Source: Mesobacillus subterraneus
GTDB lineage: Bacteria > Bacillota > Bacilli > Bacillales > Cytobacillaceae
Assembly: GCF_000934845.1 (NCBI RefSeq)
Contig: NZ_JXIQ01000098.1
Location: 1-32,554 of the forward strand
Reading direction: 5' to 3'
DNA: 32,554 nucleotides
A program made the translations under genes and the position numbers. Below, piece by piece: positions 24,234-32,292 of this stretch. The notes under the pieces were generated by a model. That model worked only from the letters and a program-made list of their open reading frames with translations. It ran no database searches and had not been told where the DNA came from. The first letter of the stretch is position 1. Every line of letters starts with the position of its first letter.

Positions 24234-25165
24234 ATTAGTTGCTCCTCTTTTATCGTTTCTAAAATAAGTTCCGCTAACTGCGGAGCTGTAAAGCCTGTCG
24301 CAGGACGTTTTATTTGATAAAACTGAACCTTTTCCACCATTTTTGCGGAAACGGAAAAATGCCAGCCCACTAACCCTAATGGTTTTATAAATATATGGCG
24401 GTATGTATGGGCAAATAATGTATTAAAGCGTTCAAGTCCAACCACAGGGGAAAATTCGATCCTTTGTTGGTCTTTTTTTATTAACTCAAATACACCTGCA
24501 AGCGGGAGCACTTCTTCCGAGAATTTGGTTGCGACCGGAATTAAATATTTATTTTCTCTTTTGTAAATCGAATGATACTCTCTTGCGTTCATACCAAAGT
24601 GATTCAGACTTTCTGCCCATAATTTCTGTTGAGGATAGGAAGGGGTCACATAAGGCAAGCCATCTTCCAAGGAAATCGAAACCGGGATGACATCGTCGCT
24701 TAACAGATCAAACCCCTTCTCCAACAGGGCGGTTGCCAATGTTGATTTTCCTGCGCCAGAATCACCAATAAATGCATAAACCTTTCCGTCAACAGAAACT
24801 GCACTTCCATGTAATGGAAGGATCTTTCTTTGGAGCAATATCGCTCCCATGCATGTTCCGAGGATGTAAAGCCTTATTTGTGCAGGGTCAGCTCCTGGCC
24901 ACGGCGAGACGATAATTTCCTTCCCATTCTTAATAAGGAAAATTGCTACGTTAGGAAGCTGGAATAGCACGTAGTTTTCTTTGACTTTAAAACTGTAGGG
25001 ATGGATTCCTAGATCAGTCCATGTTTTCGAAAGATCTTCGCTTGTCACTGTCACGTCTGCTTCATCGGTTAGACAAACTGTTATTGGTAATTCTGGTAGA
25101 GGAACATCACTTATGATTGATAACCCAAACGCTCTATATCTCCATCTTTTCATGGTGTCTGCCAT
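24221..25165 (-). CDS. HPr-kinase-like lasso peptide kinase (K protein)
   Basis: About 314 residues from the ATG at MADTMKRW, preceded by GGAG at 8 bases; a GTG three codons upstream lacks a usable RBS. The C-terminal half has the HPr kinase core: LHGSAVSVDG (His119), P-loop GDSGAGKST (134-142) and LLSDDVIPV (Asp157/158). In paeninodin biosynthesis the related PadeK phosphorylates the side chain of the C-terminal Ser of the precursor. The precursor here also ends in Ser, which supports the same role. It follows the precursor gene after a hairpin. Confidence 0.9.
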   Translation of the reverse strand: MADTMKRWRYRAFGLSIISDVPLPELPITVCLTDEADVTVTSEDLSKTWTDLGIHPYSFKVKENYVLFQLPNVAIFLIKNGKEIIVSPWPGADPAQIRLYILGTCMGAILLQRKILPLHGSAVSVDGKVYAFIGDSGAGKSTLATALLEKGFDLLSDDVIPVSISLEDGLPYVTPSYPQQKLWAESLNHFGMNAREYHSIYKRENKYLIPVATKFSEEVLPLAGVFELIKKDQQRIEFSPVVGLERFNTLFAHTYRHIFIKPLGLVGWHFSVSAKMVEKVQFYQIKRPATGFTAPQLAELILETIKEEQLIWEA

Positions 25166-25203
25166 CCTTTTCACTCCATACTTTTGCTATAATAGTAATG
25201 AGC

Positions 25204-25236
25204 GGAAAAGCCCTCATACTTGTTCGGTATAAGGGC
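25204..25236 (-). terminator. Hairpin with U-tract between precursor and kinase genes (attenuator or mRNA stabiliser)
   Basis: On the minus strand GCCCTTATAC and GTATGAGGGC form a 10-bp stem (one G-U pair) with a 7-base loop, followed by TTTT. It lies about 40 bases after the precursor stop. Partial termination or protection of the upstream mRNA would give more precursor than enzyme, which is useful in RiPP operons. The short U-tract suggests incomplete termination. Confidence 0.65.
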
Positions 25237-25275
25237 AGTATTCCATTGTAGTTGCTAATCTTCCAGTCGAATTAT

Positions 25276-25410
25276 TTAAGATGCATGGTGATTACCAAAA
25301 TTTGGTTGGTTATCAACATACGCCTCATCCTGCCACCCTTCAAGTGAAGCTGCTGCAGTCCTATTAATATCTAAGACTTCCAATGCTGGTGTTTTCCACT
25401 CTTTTTTCAT
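25276..25410 (-). CDS. Paeninodin-family lasso peptide precursor (A)
   Basis: A 44-residue peptide gene with a strong RBS (GGGAGGTG, 6 bases before ATG). The leader (1-19) begins MKKEWKTPALEVLD and fits the conserved YxxPxL motif with Trp5 in place of Tyr; Thr18 is the conserved penultimate leader residue. The predicted core (20-44) starts AASLEGWQD: Ala1 and Asp9 would form a nine-residue macrolactam ring. The tail is 16 residues, rich in Asn, with aromatic or bulky candidates Tyr12, Phe19, His22 and His23 as plugs, and ends in Ser25, the expected phosphorylation site. The first 47 bases overlap the cyclase gene in another frame. Ring and plug assignments are inferred; family membership is strong given the flanking K, B1, B2 and C genes. 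Confidence 0.92.
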   Translation of the reverse strand: MKKEWKTPALEVLDINRTAAASLEGWQDEAYVDNQPNFGNHHAS

Positions 25411-27361
25411 CAAAATCACCTCCCTTCAATTTTTTTAAAAACCTGTATACAATCAAACTCCTCATTAGCATCCTATACTCTGAATCGATAGCTGCTTCTG
25501 GGTACGGAACCTCACTTACTTTTGCTATATAGTTTTTAATTATGTCCCGATCTAAAAATTCGAAAATCGTTTGGTCCTTTTCCATTTCGCTAAGTTCTCT
25601 TCGAAATTCATCCCAGGTGGAGGACATCCGGTGAACCCAGTCCACCCCTTGTATTCCTCTGATATTTTGGTTTAAACGGACCTTGTCTGGCAACATCCCC
25701 TTTGTCGCTCTGCGAATCAGGGCTCGATCCATTCCATTTTGTACATATTGATCTTCTGGAAGGGCCAAGCAAAATTGGATGACACGTTTGTCATTTGTAG
25801 GATCCCGTTTCCACAAGCGGTTTTCAAGCGATAGCTTCGTACCAATTGTATTCGTTGCATTCCAATGAAATAATTCTTCAAAATGGAGCTTTCTAGCTTC
25901 GTAAATATTCGGAACAGAAGTACCGGAAACAGACATCCCGTGTTCCTTCAACATTGGAAACACTGCTGTTCTTTTGGCAAGCTCTGAATTAATTATTACA
26001 GGAAAGTGGATATTCCCTTCTCGTTTTAGAAATTTGTATACGTTTGGGAAGGCGAGCTTTCTAGTATATAAAAATAATTCATACTGTTTAACGCCAACTC
26101 TTTTGCTGTACTTTTTTAGCTCTCGTGCGTAACGAATTATTTGCAATCTACTTAATAGCGCTGCATAATGATCTAATGCAGAACCCCATGAAACAGTGAG
26201 ATTCCCTCTGCCCCCATTCAGGAGAACTCCTACCTCTTCCTCGCGGGCTTTCTCAAATATTCCTTTTAACCAGATAGAGTTTTCAAAAAACTTATACGGC
26301 ATTTCCATCGTATCCAACACAGCATCGATATCTGTGAACGGGCTTTTTCCTTTAAAATCCAAGTAATGATCCGTTATGTTTCCAACGTAGTTTACCGTAG
26401 ATTGAATGAATGGCCGCTCATCAGCAATCCTGTTATCGGGCACAAAATCCATTACGAAATCATCGGTTGGGACATAACTAAAGGTGTGTAGCTGTTTCCC
26501 TTCTGCCTTTAAATGCTTTACGGCAAAACTAACTACTGATCCTGAGTCTAGTCCACCACTTAAATGGGAACCAACCTTTCGGTGCGTTCGCAGCCTCGAG
26601 GATACTGCTGATTGAAAAACATCACGGAAAGCCTCCAAATATTCTTCATTTGTTTTTAAATGGAGCTTTTTCTCAGGCTCTAAGTGGCAATATCTTGTCA
26701 TGCTGATCTTATTTTTTTTAATGGATATACTGTGCGATGGTGGCAATTGATTTATTGCTTTATAAACAGTAATGGAGGTGTCTATGGCATCGACTGTTCC
26801 GTAAATCGCCAAAAACTCAGCCATCCACTGTTCATTCAATTCCTTCTTAACCTGCGGCAATGTAAACAGCGGCATGATCGTCGTACAAAACGCAAATCTC
26901 TCTTCGTCCTTGTAATAATACAAAGTTCTGGACCCAGAGAAATCCCTTGCACCAAACAGTTTCTGGTTTCTCTCATCCCAGATCATATAAGCAAAATCGC
27001 CAACTAGATGCTTAGGAGATTCTTCGCCCCATTTATAGTAAGCTAGCAAAAGGAGCTGGCTGTCGGGCATATGCTTTCGTTTTGATCGCTCGACCTGCAG
27101 TTTTGCAAACAGTTCTTCTCGGTTATCGATGATGGCATCGGCTGTGATCACGCATTGTCTTTCGGAATCATAGAATGGTTGCTGCTCTCCGACGGATTCT
27201 GGCGTGATCCATTGAGCGTGGTTCCCGATGAAGGCATTGTGTTTGTGCCAAACTTGGATATCATCTGCCGGGAATTTTTCAAGGGCTTTCATAATGTTCC
27301 TTCCGAGTTCAAAGGGAACCATCTCTTTTCGTAACTGAATGATGCCTACAATTGCGCTCAT
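25364..27361 (-). CDS. Lasso peptide cyclase, asparagine-synthetase-like (C protein)
   Basis: A 665-residue protein and first gene of the lasso operon; AGGAGG lies 5 bases before the ATG. The N-terminal part is a glutamine-amidotransferase-like domain, but residue 2 is Ser, not the catalytic Cys of true asparagine synthetases, so glutamine hydrolysis is unlikely. The synthetase domain has the PPi-loop SGGLDSGS (268-275). Lasso cyclases activate the Asp/Glu side chain at ring position 7-9 as an acyl-AMP and close it onto the core N-terminus. Its 3' end overlaps the precursor gene, tying cyclase and precursor translation together. Confidence 0.92.
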   Translation of the reverse strand: MSAIVGIIQLRKEMVPFELGRNIMKALEKFPADDIQVWHKHNAFIGNHAQWITPESVGEQQPFYDSERQCVITADAIIDNREELFAKLQVERSKRKHMPDSQLLLLAYYKWGEESPKHLVGDFAYMIWDERNQKLFGARDFSGSRTLYYYKDEERFAFCTTIMPLFTLPQVKKELNEQWMAEFLAIYGTVDAIDTSITVYKAINQLPPSHSISIKKNKISMTRYCHLEPEKKLHLKTNEEYLEAFRDVFQSAVSSRLRTHRKVGSHLSGGLDSGSVVSFAVKHLKAEGKQLHTFSYVPTDDFVMDFVPDNRIADERPFIQSTVNYVGNITDHYLDFKGKSPFTDIDAVLDTMEMPYKFFENSIWLKGIFEKAREEEVGVLLNGGRGNLTVSWGSALDHYAALLSRLQIIRYARELKKYSKRVGVKQYELFLYTRKLAFPNVYKFLKREGNIHFPVIINSELAKRTAVFPMLKEHGMSVSGTSVPNIYEARKLHFEELFHWNATNTIGTKLSLENRLWKRDPTNDKRVIQFCLALPEDQYVQNGMDRALIRRATKGMLPDKVRLNQNIRGIQGVDWVHRMSSTWDEFRRELSEMEKDQTIFEFLDRDIIKNYIAKVSEVPYPEAAIDSEYRMLMRSLIVYRFLKKLKGGDFDEKRVENTSIGSLRY

Positions 27362-27381
27362 CTTTTCCTCCTGCTATCAAA

Positions 27382-27456
27382 TATCTTAATAAAGAATCGT
27401 TTCGTTCTTTATACAGAACATATGATTAAAATACCATCTCTTTTTGCAAGTGTCAA
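27382..27456 (-). promoter_or_regulatory. Lasso operon sigma-A promoter with SinR-like operator
   Basis: On the minus strand TTGACA (27451-27456) and TATTTT (27428-27433) are 17 bases apart, and the cyclase ATG follows at 27361. The 16-bp element GTTCTTTATACAGAAC (plus-strand reading, 27404-27419) begins right after the predicted start site; its sequence equals the EPS-promoter element read from the other strand. A degenerate second copy, TATCTTAATAAAGAAT (27382-27397), lies exactly 22 bp away, two helical turns. Upstream, 27469-27488 is a 20-bp A/T-only palindrome that could act as an UP-like element. Confidence 0.75.
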
Positions 27457-27510
27457 CATGTTCACAGAAATTTTTTTAAAAAAATTTAAATGGTAACGTC
27501 TTTACACACA

Positions 27511-27548
27511 AAAGCTGTCCGAACGTTTATACTAGTTCGGACAGCTTT
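27511..27548. terminator. Strong hairpin terminator between the protease gene and the lasso operon
   Basis: Perfect 14-bp arms AAAGCTGTCCGAAC and GTTCGGACAGCTTT enclose a 10-base loop. The longer T-tract lies on the plus-strand side, a shorter TTTT on the minus-strand side, so it may work in both directions. It lies about 75 bases after the protease stop and about 55 bases before the lasso promoter, insulating the two units. Confidence 0.8.
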
Positions 27549-27623
27549 TTCTTTTTTTTCACACGAAAAGTTTTCAACCTGCGAATGGTTCAAACATCGA
27601 GCTAGAAGCGACAAAAAAGAGCT

Positions 27624-30005
27624 TTACTTATAAATCACGATCGCTCCAACTGACTTATCCTTGGCCTGGCCGTTAACACGAACCTTTAAGCCGTAGCTGT
27701 CAATAGCACGCCCAGCATCTGGCATGAATGGGTTAAGGAAGTTATTGCTGTCGTCAAACAATGTCACTCTCTCTTGAGCGTCAAGATTTAGTGACATATC
27801 TGGATAAATAAGATCTAATCCAGATGTTGGATTTAAGCCAAATGCTGCATCGGCAATATGATAACGAGTCGATGCTGCTGTTCCGGAGCTCCAATTCAAC
27901 TGAGTTTGCGGATGTGCGTCCACTACACCAAGGAATCCTTCGCCTGGATGCACTCCTGTCCAGTTGTCGGTGTAGGTTGGGTCAACATACCAAACTACTA
28001 ACCCGCCATCGTAGCTCATTAACGAGCTTCCGCGGCGAATATTGGCGAGGCCGGTGTCGACACCTTTATGGTTACGCCATTCTAGCAGATAATAATGGTC
28101 AGAATACTTATTTCCGTCGGACTTTACGAATCCATTTAAAGCAAATGCCGATGTAGTTTCTGCTCCATCTTCGATAATAGTTTGGCCATCGGCGACAACT
28201 TTGATATTGTCGGCGAAGAATCCAGTATTGGAGGTTCCCCAGTCTGTAGCATAGCGTAGACGCAGCTTAATAGTTTGACCTGTATATTCAGATAGGTCAA
28301 AGGATTGTGGTTGCCAGCCATTAGAATTTCCTGTGAATCCAGGCATCGACATGAGAATCGTTGGATATCCTTCTGGAACTACGTCTGAACGAGTATTGCC
28401 ATTCCCTAATGATTTCCAAGTGGATCCGCCATCCGTTGAAACTTGAACGAACGCAAAGTCCCATTGTTCTTCAATGTCGTACCAGGCATCAAATGTTAAT
28501 GCAACAGATGATTTTCCGGTTAAGTTAACGTCTGTTTCCATGTTTGTATCAATTTCGTCTTGCTGCCCACCCCAGTATTCAAATTCCCCTGCTGCCGGTG
28601 TGTTTATCGGCATTGCTTTTTGAGGAAGATTTACTCTGGCAGCAATTGGATTCTTGCCGTTAGGTGAATTCCCCTGATCCAGTAATAATTGCGTTCCTTT
28701 TGTAGATACATCTTCCCAATCGATTTCTACCGTATCATTCGCCCAATTCCCACCTAAGTAAGATTGAAAAAATTCTTTGGCAAATGGGGAGAATCCTGTC
28801 GGCTCAGTCCCTGGGATCTTTCCCGCCCATGAACCGCTTGCCATAATTGACCAATAGGCAACAGCCTCACCAGTCCCGGAGTATATCGTGTCGTACTCAT
28901 CTGGAAGTCCTAGATCATGACCATATTCATGCGCGAATACTCCGGTCGCTCCGTCTTCCGGCATCATTGTGTAATCATAGAAACCAGGTTTCCCATTTCC
29001 TAGTCCGTCTAGATCGACAAATTTTGCGGACCGGTGAGACCAGATTGCATTATCGCCTAATGAACCGCCGCCTGCTTCCTGCCCAACACCAGAGTGAATA
29101 ATCATCAGGTGATCGACCAATCCATCCGGTTCCTGTAAATTTCCGTCTCCATCTAAATCATGAGGATCTTCTAGATCATAATCCTCTAATGGAATACCTG
29201 CAGCAAGTGCAGCCTTGTAGGTGTCCACTACCAATTGCTTAGAGCCGCCTGGGTTAACATTATCATGGCCTCCATTTGCTCGGTCTGCACCATAAAAGGC
29301 TGCGGTACCCGGCACCTTCAGCCAGCCATAAGCCTTCCCTTCAATGGAATACGTTCCTCCAGACTGCTGTTCATAGAATTGCTTCATGGAAACTAATTGA
29401 TCCCCATTCGGACCTTTCACACCATCAACACCAAAAATCATATCTTCGTAGTGTGATAGAGGGTAATCTTCATAGTAATTATCCGATTCGCCCGGTTTGA
29501 TATTGTTATGCGGAAAATCAGAGTATTCTACAGAGAGAACAAGAACTTTATCTTCTCTTTTTTCTCCATTGTAGGCGATTTCGCTTACAGGATCAGGATT
29601 TCCCTTCAAATGCCCTTTCTTTTCGCCTTTGCCATTCAGCAACCCATTGTTGTAATTTTTGAAGTTCTTCTGTTTTTCCGCCTCAGCCGCTTTTACTTTT
29701 GCAGCAAGCGGGTCTGATTCTTTGCTATCTGCCACTTTCCCCTTTAAAGCTAGATAGTTTTTTAGGAACGTTTGCTTTTCTGCTTCGGTGGCATCCTTTG
29801 GCAAAAGTCCTCTTTTGATAAAGGACTCCATTAGTTTTTCATCATTGATGATTGCCAAATCGAGTGCGGTTTGCGAATTCTCTTGTTCGGCTTTTGCCTT
29901 ATGTAAAAAATCCGCTTCCATTGGTGCATACGTACCAGGAAAACCCGCAAATAGGGTGCCCGCAAGTACAACTGATGATAGACTTGTCTTTAAAAGCTTT
30001 TTCAA
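27624..30005 (-). CDS. inhA: Secreted M6 metalloprotease, immune inhibitor A type
   Basis: A 793-residue pre-pro-protease starting at a TTG with GGGAGG about 8 bases upstream. The N-terminus (KKLLKTSLSSVVLAG, then FAGFPGTYA) is a signal peptide; a propeptide follows to about residue 145. The zinc site is HEYGHDLGLPDE (359-370). An Asp-rich DLDGDGNLQEPDG stretch (283-295) resembles a calcium-binding loop. The C-terminal half carries beta-sandwich (VEG/MAM-like) segments. Such enzymes are extracellular; in the B. cereus group they degrade host antimicrobial peptides and SinR/AbrB regulation of inhA has been reported. No SinR-like box is seen at this promoter. Confidence 0.92.
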   Translation of the reverse strand: MKKLLKTSLSSVVLAGTLFAGFPGTYAPMEADFLHKAKAEQENSQTALDLAIINDEKLMESFIKRGLLPKDATEAEKQTFLKNYLALKGKVADSKESDPLAAKVKAAEAEKQKNFKNYNNGLLNGKGEKKGHLKGNPDPVSEIAYNGEKREDKVLVLSVEYSDFPHNNIKPGESDNYYEDYPLSHYEDMIFGVDGVKGPNGDQLVSMKQFYEQQSGGTYSIEGKAYGWLKVPGTAAFYGADRANGGHDNVNPGGSKQLVVDTYKAALAAGIPLEDYDLEDPHDLDGDGNLQEPDGLVDHLMIIHSGVGQEAGGGSLGDNAIWSHRSAKFVDLDGLGNGKPGFYDYTMMPEDGATGVFAHEYGHDLGLPDEYDTIYSGTGEAVAYWSIMASGSWAGKIPGTEPTGFSPFAKEFFQSYLGGNWANDTVEIDWEDVSTKGTQLLLDQGNSPNGKNPIAARVNLPQKAMPINTPAAGEFEYWGGQQDEIDTNMETDVNLTGKSSVALTFDAWYDIEEQWDFAFVQVSTDGGSTWKSLGNGNTRSDVVPEGYPTILMSMPGFTGNSNGWQPQSFDLSEYTGQTIKLRLRYATDWGTSNTGFFADNIKVVADGQTIIEDGAETTSAFALNGFVKSDGNKYSDHYYLLEWRNHKGVDTGLANIRRGSSLMSYDGGLVVWYVDPTYTDNWTGVHPGEGFLGVVDAHPQTQLNWSSGTAASTRYHIADAAFGLNPTSGLDLIYPDMSLNLDAQERVTLFDDSNNFLNPFMPDAGRAIDSYGLKVRVNGQAKDKSVGAIVIYK

Positions 30006-30026
30006 ATAATTCCCTCCCTTTTCTTT

Positions 30027-30072
30027 ATTACGGCCGTAATTACATACTATTCCGAAAATTCAAGTAGTACAA
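30027..30072 (-). promoter_or_regulatory. Putative protease promoter and palindromic site
   Basis: On the minus strand TTGTAC (30067-30072) and TAGTAT (30044-30049) are 17 bases apart. Between them and the RBS lies a perfect 14-bp palindrome, ATTACGGCCGTAAT (30027-30040), placed where a repressor could block early transcription. The regulator is unknown. The rest of the 30006-30224 gap is AT-rich and shows no gene. Confidence 0.5.
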
Positions 30073-30224
30073 GCAAATTCGTTTTGCATTTACTGACATG
30101 TACTATCAGCTTATGGTGGATTTTGGAGCATTTGCTTCCCAACTACTCTAAAAAACTACTAAATTCCACATCGTTTTTGATGAATTAAGCGAAACATGTC
30201 GAAAAAAACATGGACCGGAATTCT

Positions 30225-31892
30225 TTAAAAGCTTTTTGCCATCTCGGATAAATGGACAATCTCTTTAAAATAGTCGACGGATTTCATGGTTGATCGAAAA
30301 ACATATTGGCTTTTCCATGCCTCATCTATATACACTTCCATCACTTTTTCCGCTCTTTTATCCTTACTAGCACCATATTCCAGCGCATTCACACTCTCAA
30401 AAATCTTTGCCATTAATTCTGCCACCCGTTTCGAGTGAAAAGTCTTATGGTCAAGTGATGCGGTTTGTAGAGACACCAGCAATTTTTCCAATTGCGCTAT
30501 TCCATCGCGTACTTGCTCGGGATACGCTCCGTTCATTCCAGCAATCCGCTCGTTCATTTCCTGTAAGAACAATTCGCCGGCACCGAACTTCTCGATCAAT
30601 CTCAGCACTTCAAGTCCGAGGATATTCGCCGTTCCTTCCCAAACGGTCAGGACTTGTGCATCTCTCAATAATCGAGGCGTAACGAAGTCCTCAATATATC
30701 CATTTCCGCCGTGCATTTCGATGGCTTCGTGTGCGAAGTGGACGGCTTGTTCTGCAGTTTCTTTTTTTAAAAGGGCGATGTAGAGTCTGTTTAGAATCAC
30801 TTCTTCCTCTGTAACTTCTGGTTCGTTTCGCATCACTTTCTCAAACAGCGGCAAATACTTGAATACTGTTCGGGTTTCAATTTCAAGTTTTACAGCCATG
30901 TTAGCCAGTGAATCTTTTATCATAGGGAAGTCTGAAAGTTTTTTGCCGAAAGCGTCCCTTTTCGTCGCATACTCTCGAGCTTCGCGATAGGCGCGGCGCA
31001 TGATCCCAAGTGAGGCAACGGTGTTGCAGACGCGAGAAAGGTTTAGAGCTTCCATCATGTAATAAAAACCTTTTGCTGGATCTCCTACGACATAGGCTTC
31101 TGCACCTTCGAACTCGACTTCGGCGGATGGAACTGCCTTGACACCCAGTTTGTCTTTTAGCCTTCGAATCTTGATTCCATTCAGTTTTCCGTCTTCCCGT
31201 TTCCATGGCACAGCGAACAATGTAAGCCCTTTCGTTCCGGATGAGGCTCCTTCTTTTCTTGCTAAAACCATTGCGACACCGCACATTCCTGCGTTTGAGG
31301 CAAAGTATTTTTCTCCGTAGATCCTGTAGCCATCTGCTGTTTGGAGTGCCTGCACTACGTTTGCGCCGACGTCTGATCCTCCCTGCCGTTCTGTCAAGAA
31401 GGTAGCACCTTCATATAAAGTTGTTTCCCCAGTTGATAAAACATGAGGCAGGTACTTCGCTTTTATCTCTGCAGATGCATACTGATCCAATAAATAAGCT
31501 GTGGCCATTGTCAATGTAACCGGGCAGTAAAAGCCAGGCTCCGTTTGGGACAGGAGATACCCTTGTGCATAAGAATAAAGGTAGTTTCCGCGACGCCCCA
31601 ATTCAGGAATTTCCTTATGAACATAGCCGACAATTCCTGTTTTATAGGAATCCTCCACCGTTTTTCGGTAACCGTCATTTACCCATACTTCGGAAATATC
31701 ATCGCCATAGGCATCGAATTTAATCAGCTTCGGCTGGCCTTCGCGGTCGGTGAACCTGGCGCGCTGATCGATTTCATTGGCACATTTTTCGCCAAAATCC
31801 AGCAGTTCTCTATCTGCATACTCGAAAAATTCTTCATCCAAAAGTTCCTTTAGCAATGCCCGAAACTGCGGTTCTTCTTCATAAAAATTCAT
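30225..31892 (-). CDS. Acyl-CoA dehydrogenase family protein (AidB-like)
   Basis: A 555-residue flavoprotein, longer than the usual 380-residue acyl-CoA dehydrogenases and consistent with the AidB-like subgroup, which has an N-terminal extension. FLTERQGGSDVGAN is the FAD/substrate-loop motif and VWEGTANILGLEVLR contains the family's catalytic-region Glu. The expected reaction is FAD-dependent alpha,beta-dehydrogenation of an acyl-CoA; the substrate, perhaps branched-chain, is not certain. It overlaps the MerR regulator gene by 4 bases (ATGA), with GGGAGG upstream. I see no clear terminator after it. Confidence 0.9.
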   Translation of the reverse strand: MNFYEEEPQFRALLKELLDEEFFEYADRELLDFGEKCANEIDQRARFTDREGQPKLIKFDAYGDDISEVWVNDGYRKTVEDSYKTGIVGYVHKEIPELGRRGNYLYSYAQGYLLSQTEPGFYCPVTLTMATAYLLDQYASAEIKAKYLPHVLSTGETTLYEGATFLTERQGGSDVGANVVQALQTADGYRIYGEKYFASNAGMCGVAMVLARKEGASSGTKGLTLFAVPWKREDGKLNGIKIRRLKDKLGVKAVPSAEVEFEGAEAYVVGDPAKGFYYMMEALNLSRVCNTVASLGIMRRAYREAREYATKRDAFGKKLSDFPMIKDSLANMAVKLEIETRTVFKYLPLFEKVMRNEPEVTEEEVILNRLYIALLKKETAEQAVHFAHEAIEMHGGNGYIEDFVTPRLLRDAQVLTVWEGTANILGLEVLRLIEKFGAGELFLQEMNERIAGMNGAYPEQVRDGIAQLEKLLVSLQTASLDHKTFHSKRVAELMAKIFESVNALEYGASKDKRAEKVMEVYIDEAWKSQYVFRSTMKSVDYFKEIVHLSEMAKSF

Positions 31893-32254
31893 TCACTTAG
31901 CCTCCCTTTGAATTCTGTTACCAGCCTTTCGATTTCTTCCCTGATCTCCACCAGTTCACAAATTCTTTCATTCACTTCTGCGAGTTTTTCTTGTCCATAC
32001 TGTATCGTTACCTTCAGCTGTTTTTCACCAGTCTGATCCTCGTCGAACAGCAAGATCATTTCCTTTATTTCGTCTAGTGAAAACCCAAACCGCTTCCCGC
32101 GAATGATGAGCTTCAAGCGCGTGACGTCTCTCGCATTGTAAATCCTCCGGCCTCCTTCAGTCCGAGATGGCTTCAGCAAACCGAGCTCTTCGTAGTAACG
32201 GATTGTCCGAGTTGAAACCCCAAACTGCTCAGCCAAGCCAGAAATCGTATCCAT
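31889..32254 (-). CDS. MerR-family transcriptional regulator
   Basis: About 121 residues from the ATG at MDTISGLAEQFGV, which has AGAGGGG 7 bases upstream; a TTG two codons earlier is possible. The winged-helix N-terminus includes STRTIRYYEELGLLKPSR and GGRRIYNARDVTRLKLI, followed by a C-terminal coiled-coil dimerisation helix. No cysteine metal or thiol sensor is present in the C-terminal tail. Cotranscription with an acyl-CoA dehydrogenase resembles LiuR-type regulators of branched-chain or fatty-acid catabolism, which recognise ACGTnnACGT-like palindromes; a matching palindrome lies in its own promoter. Confidence 0.9.
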   Translation of the reverse strand: MDTISGLAEQFGVSTRTIRYYEELGLLKPSRTEGGRRIYNARDVTRLKLIIRGKRFGFSLDEIKEMILLFDEDQTGEKQLKVTIQYGQEKLAEVNERICELVEIREEIERLVTEFKGRLSE

Positions 32255-32292
32255 CCGCAAACCCCTCTTTTAACAGAATAATCAGCAAATTT

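Noticed and set aside
25185-25193. Plus-strand TGCTATAAT resembling an extended -10 upstream of the lasso kinase gene
   Set aside because: It would drive only antisense RNA across the precursor gene, no -35 partner was found, and AT-rich DNA yields such matches by chance.
30195-30215. Possible terminator after the acyl-CoA dehydrogenase gene
   Set aside because: Only a 5-bp CATGT/ACATG pair around an A/T loop is present, too weak to call.
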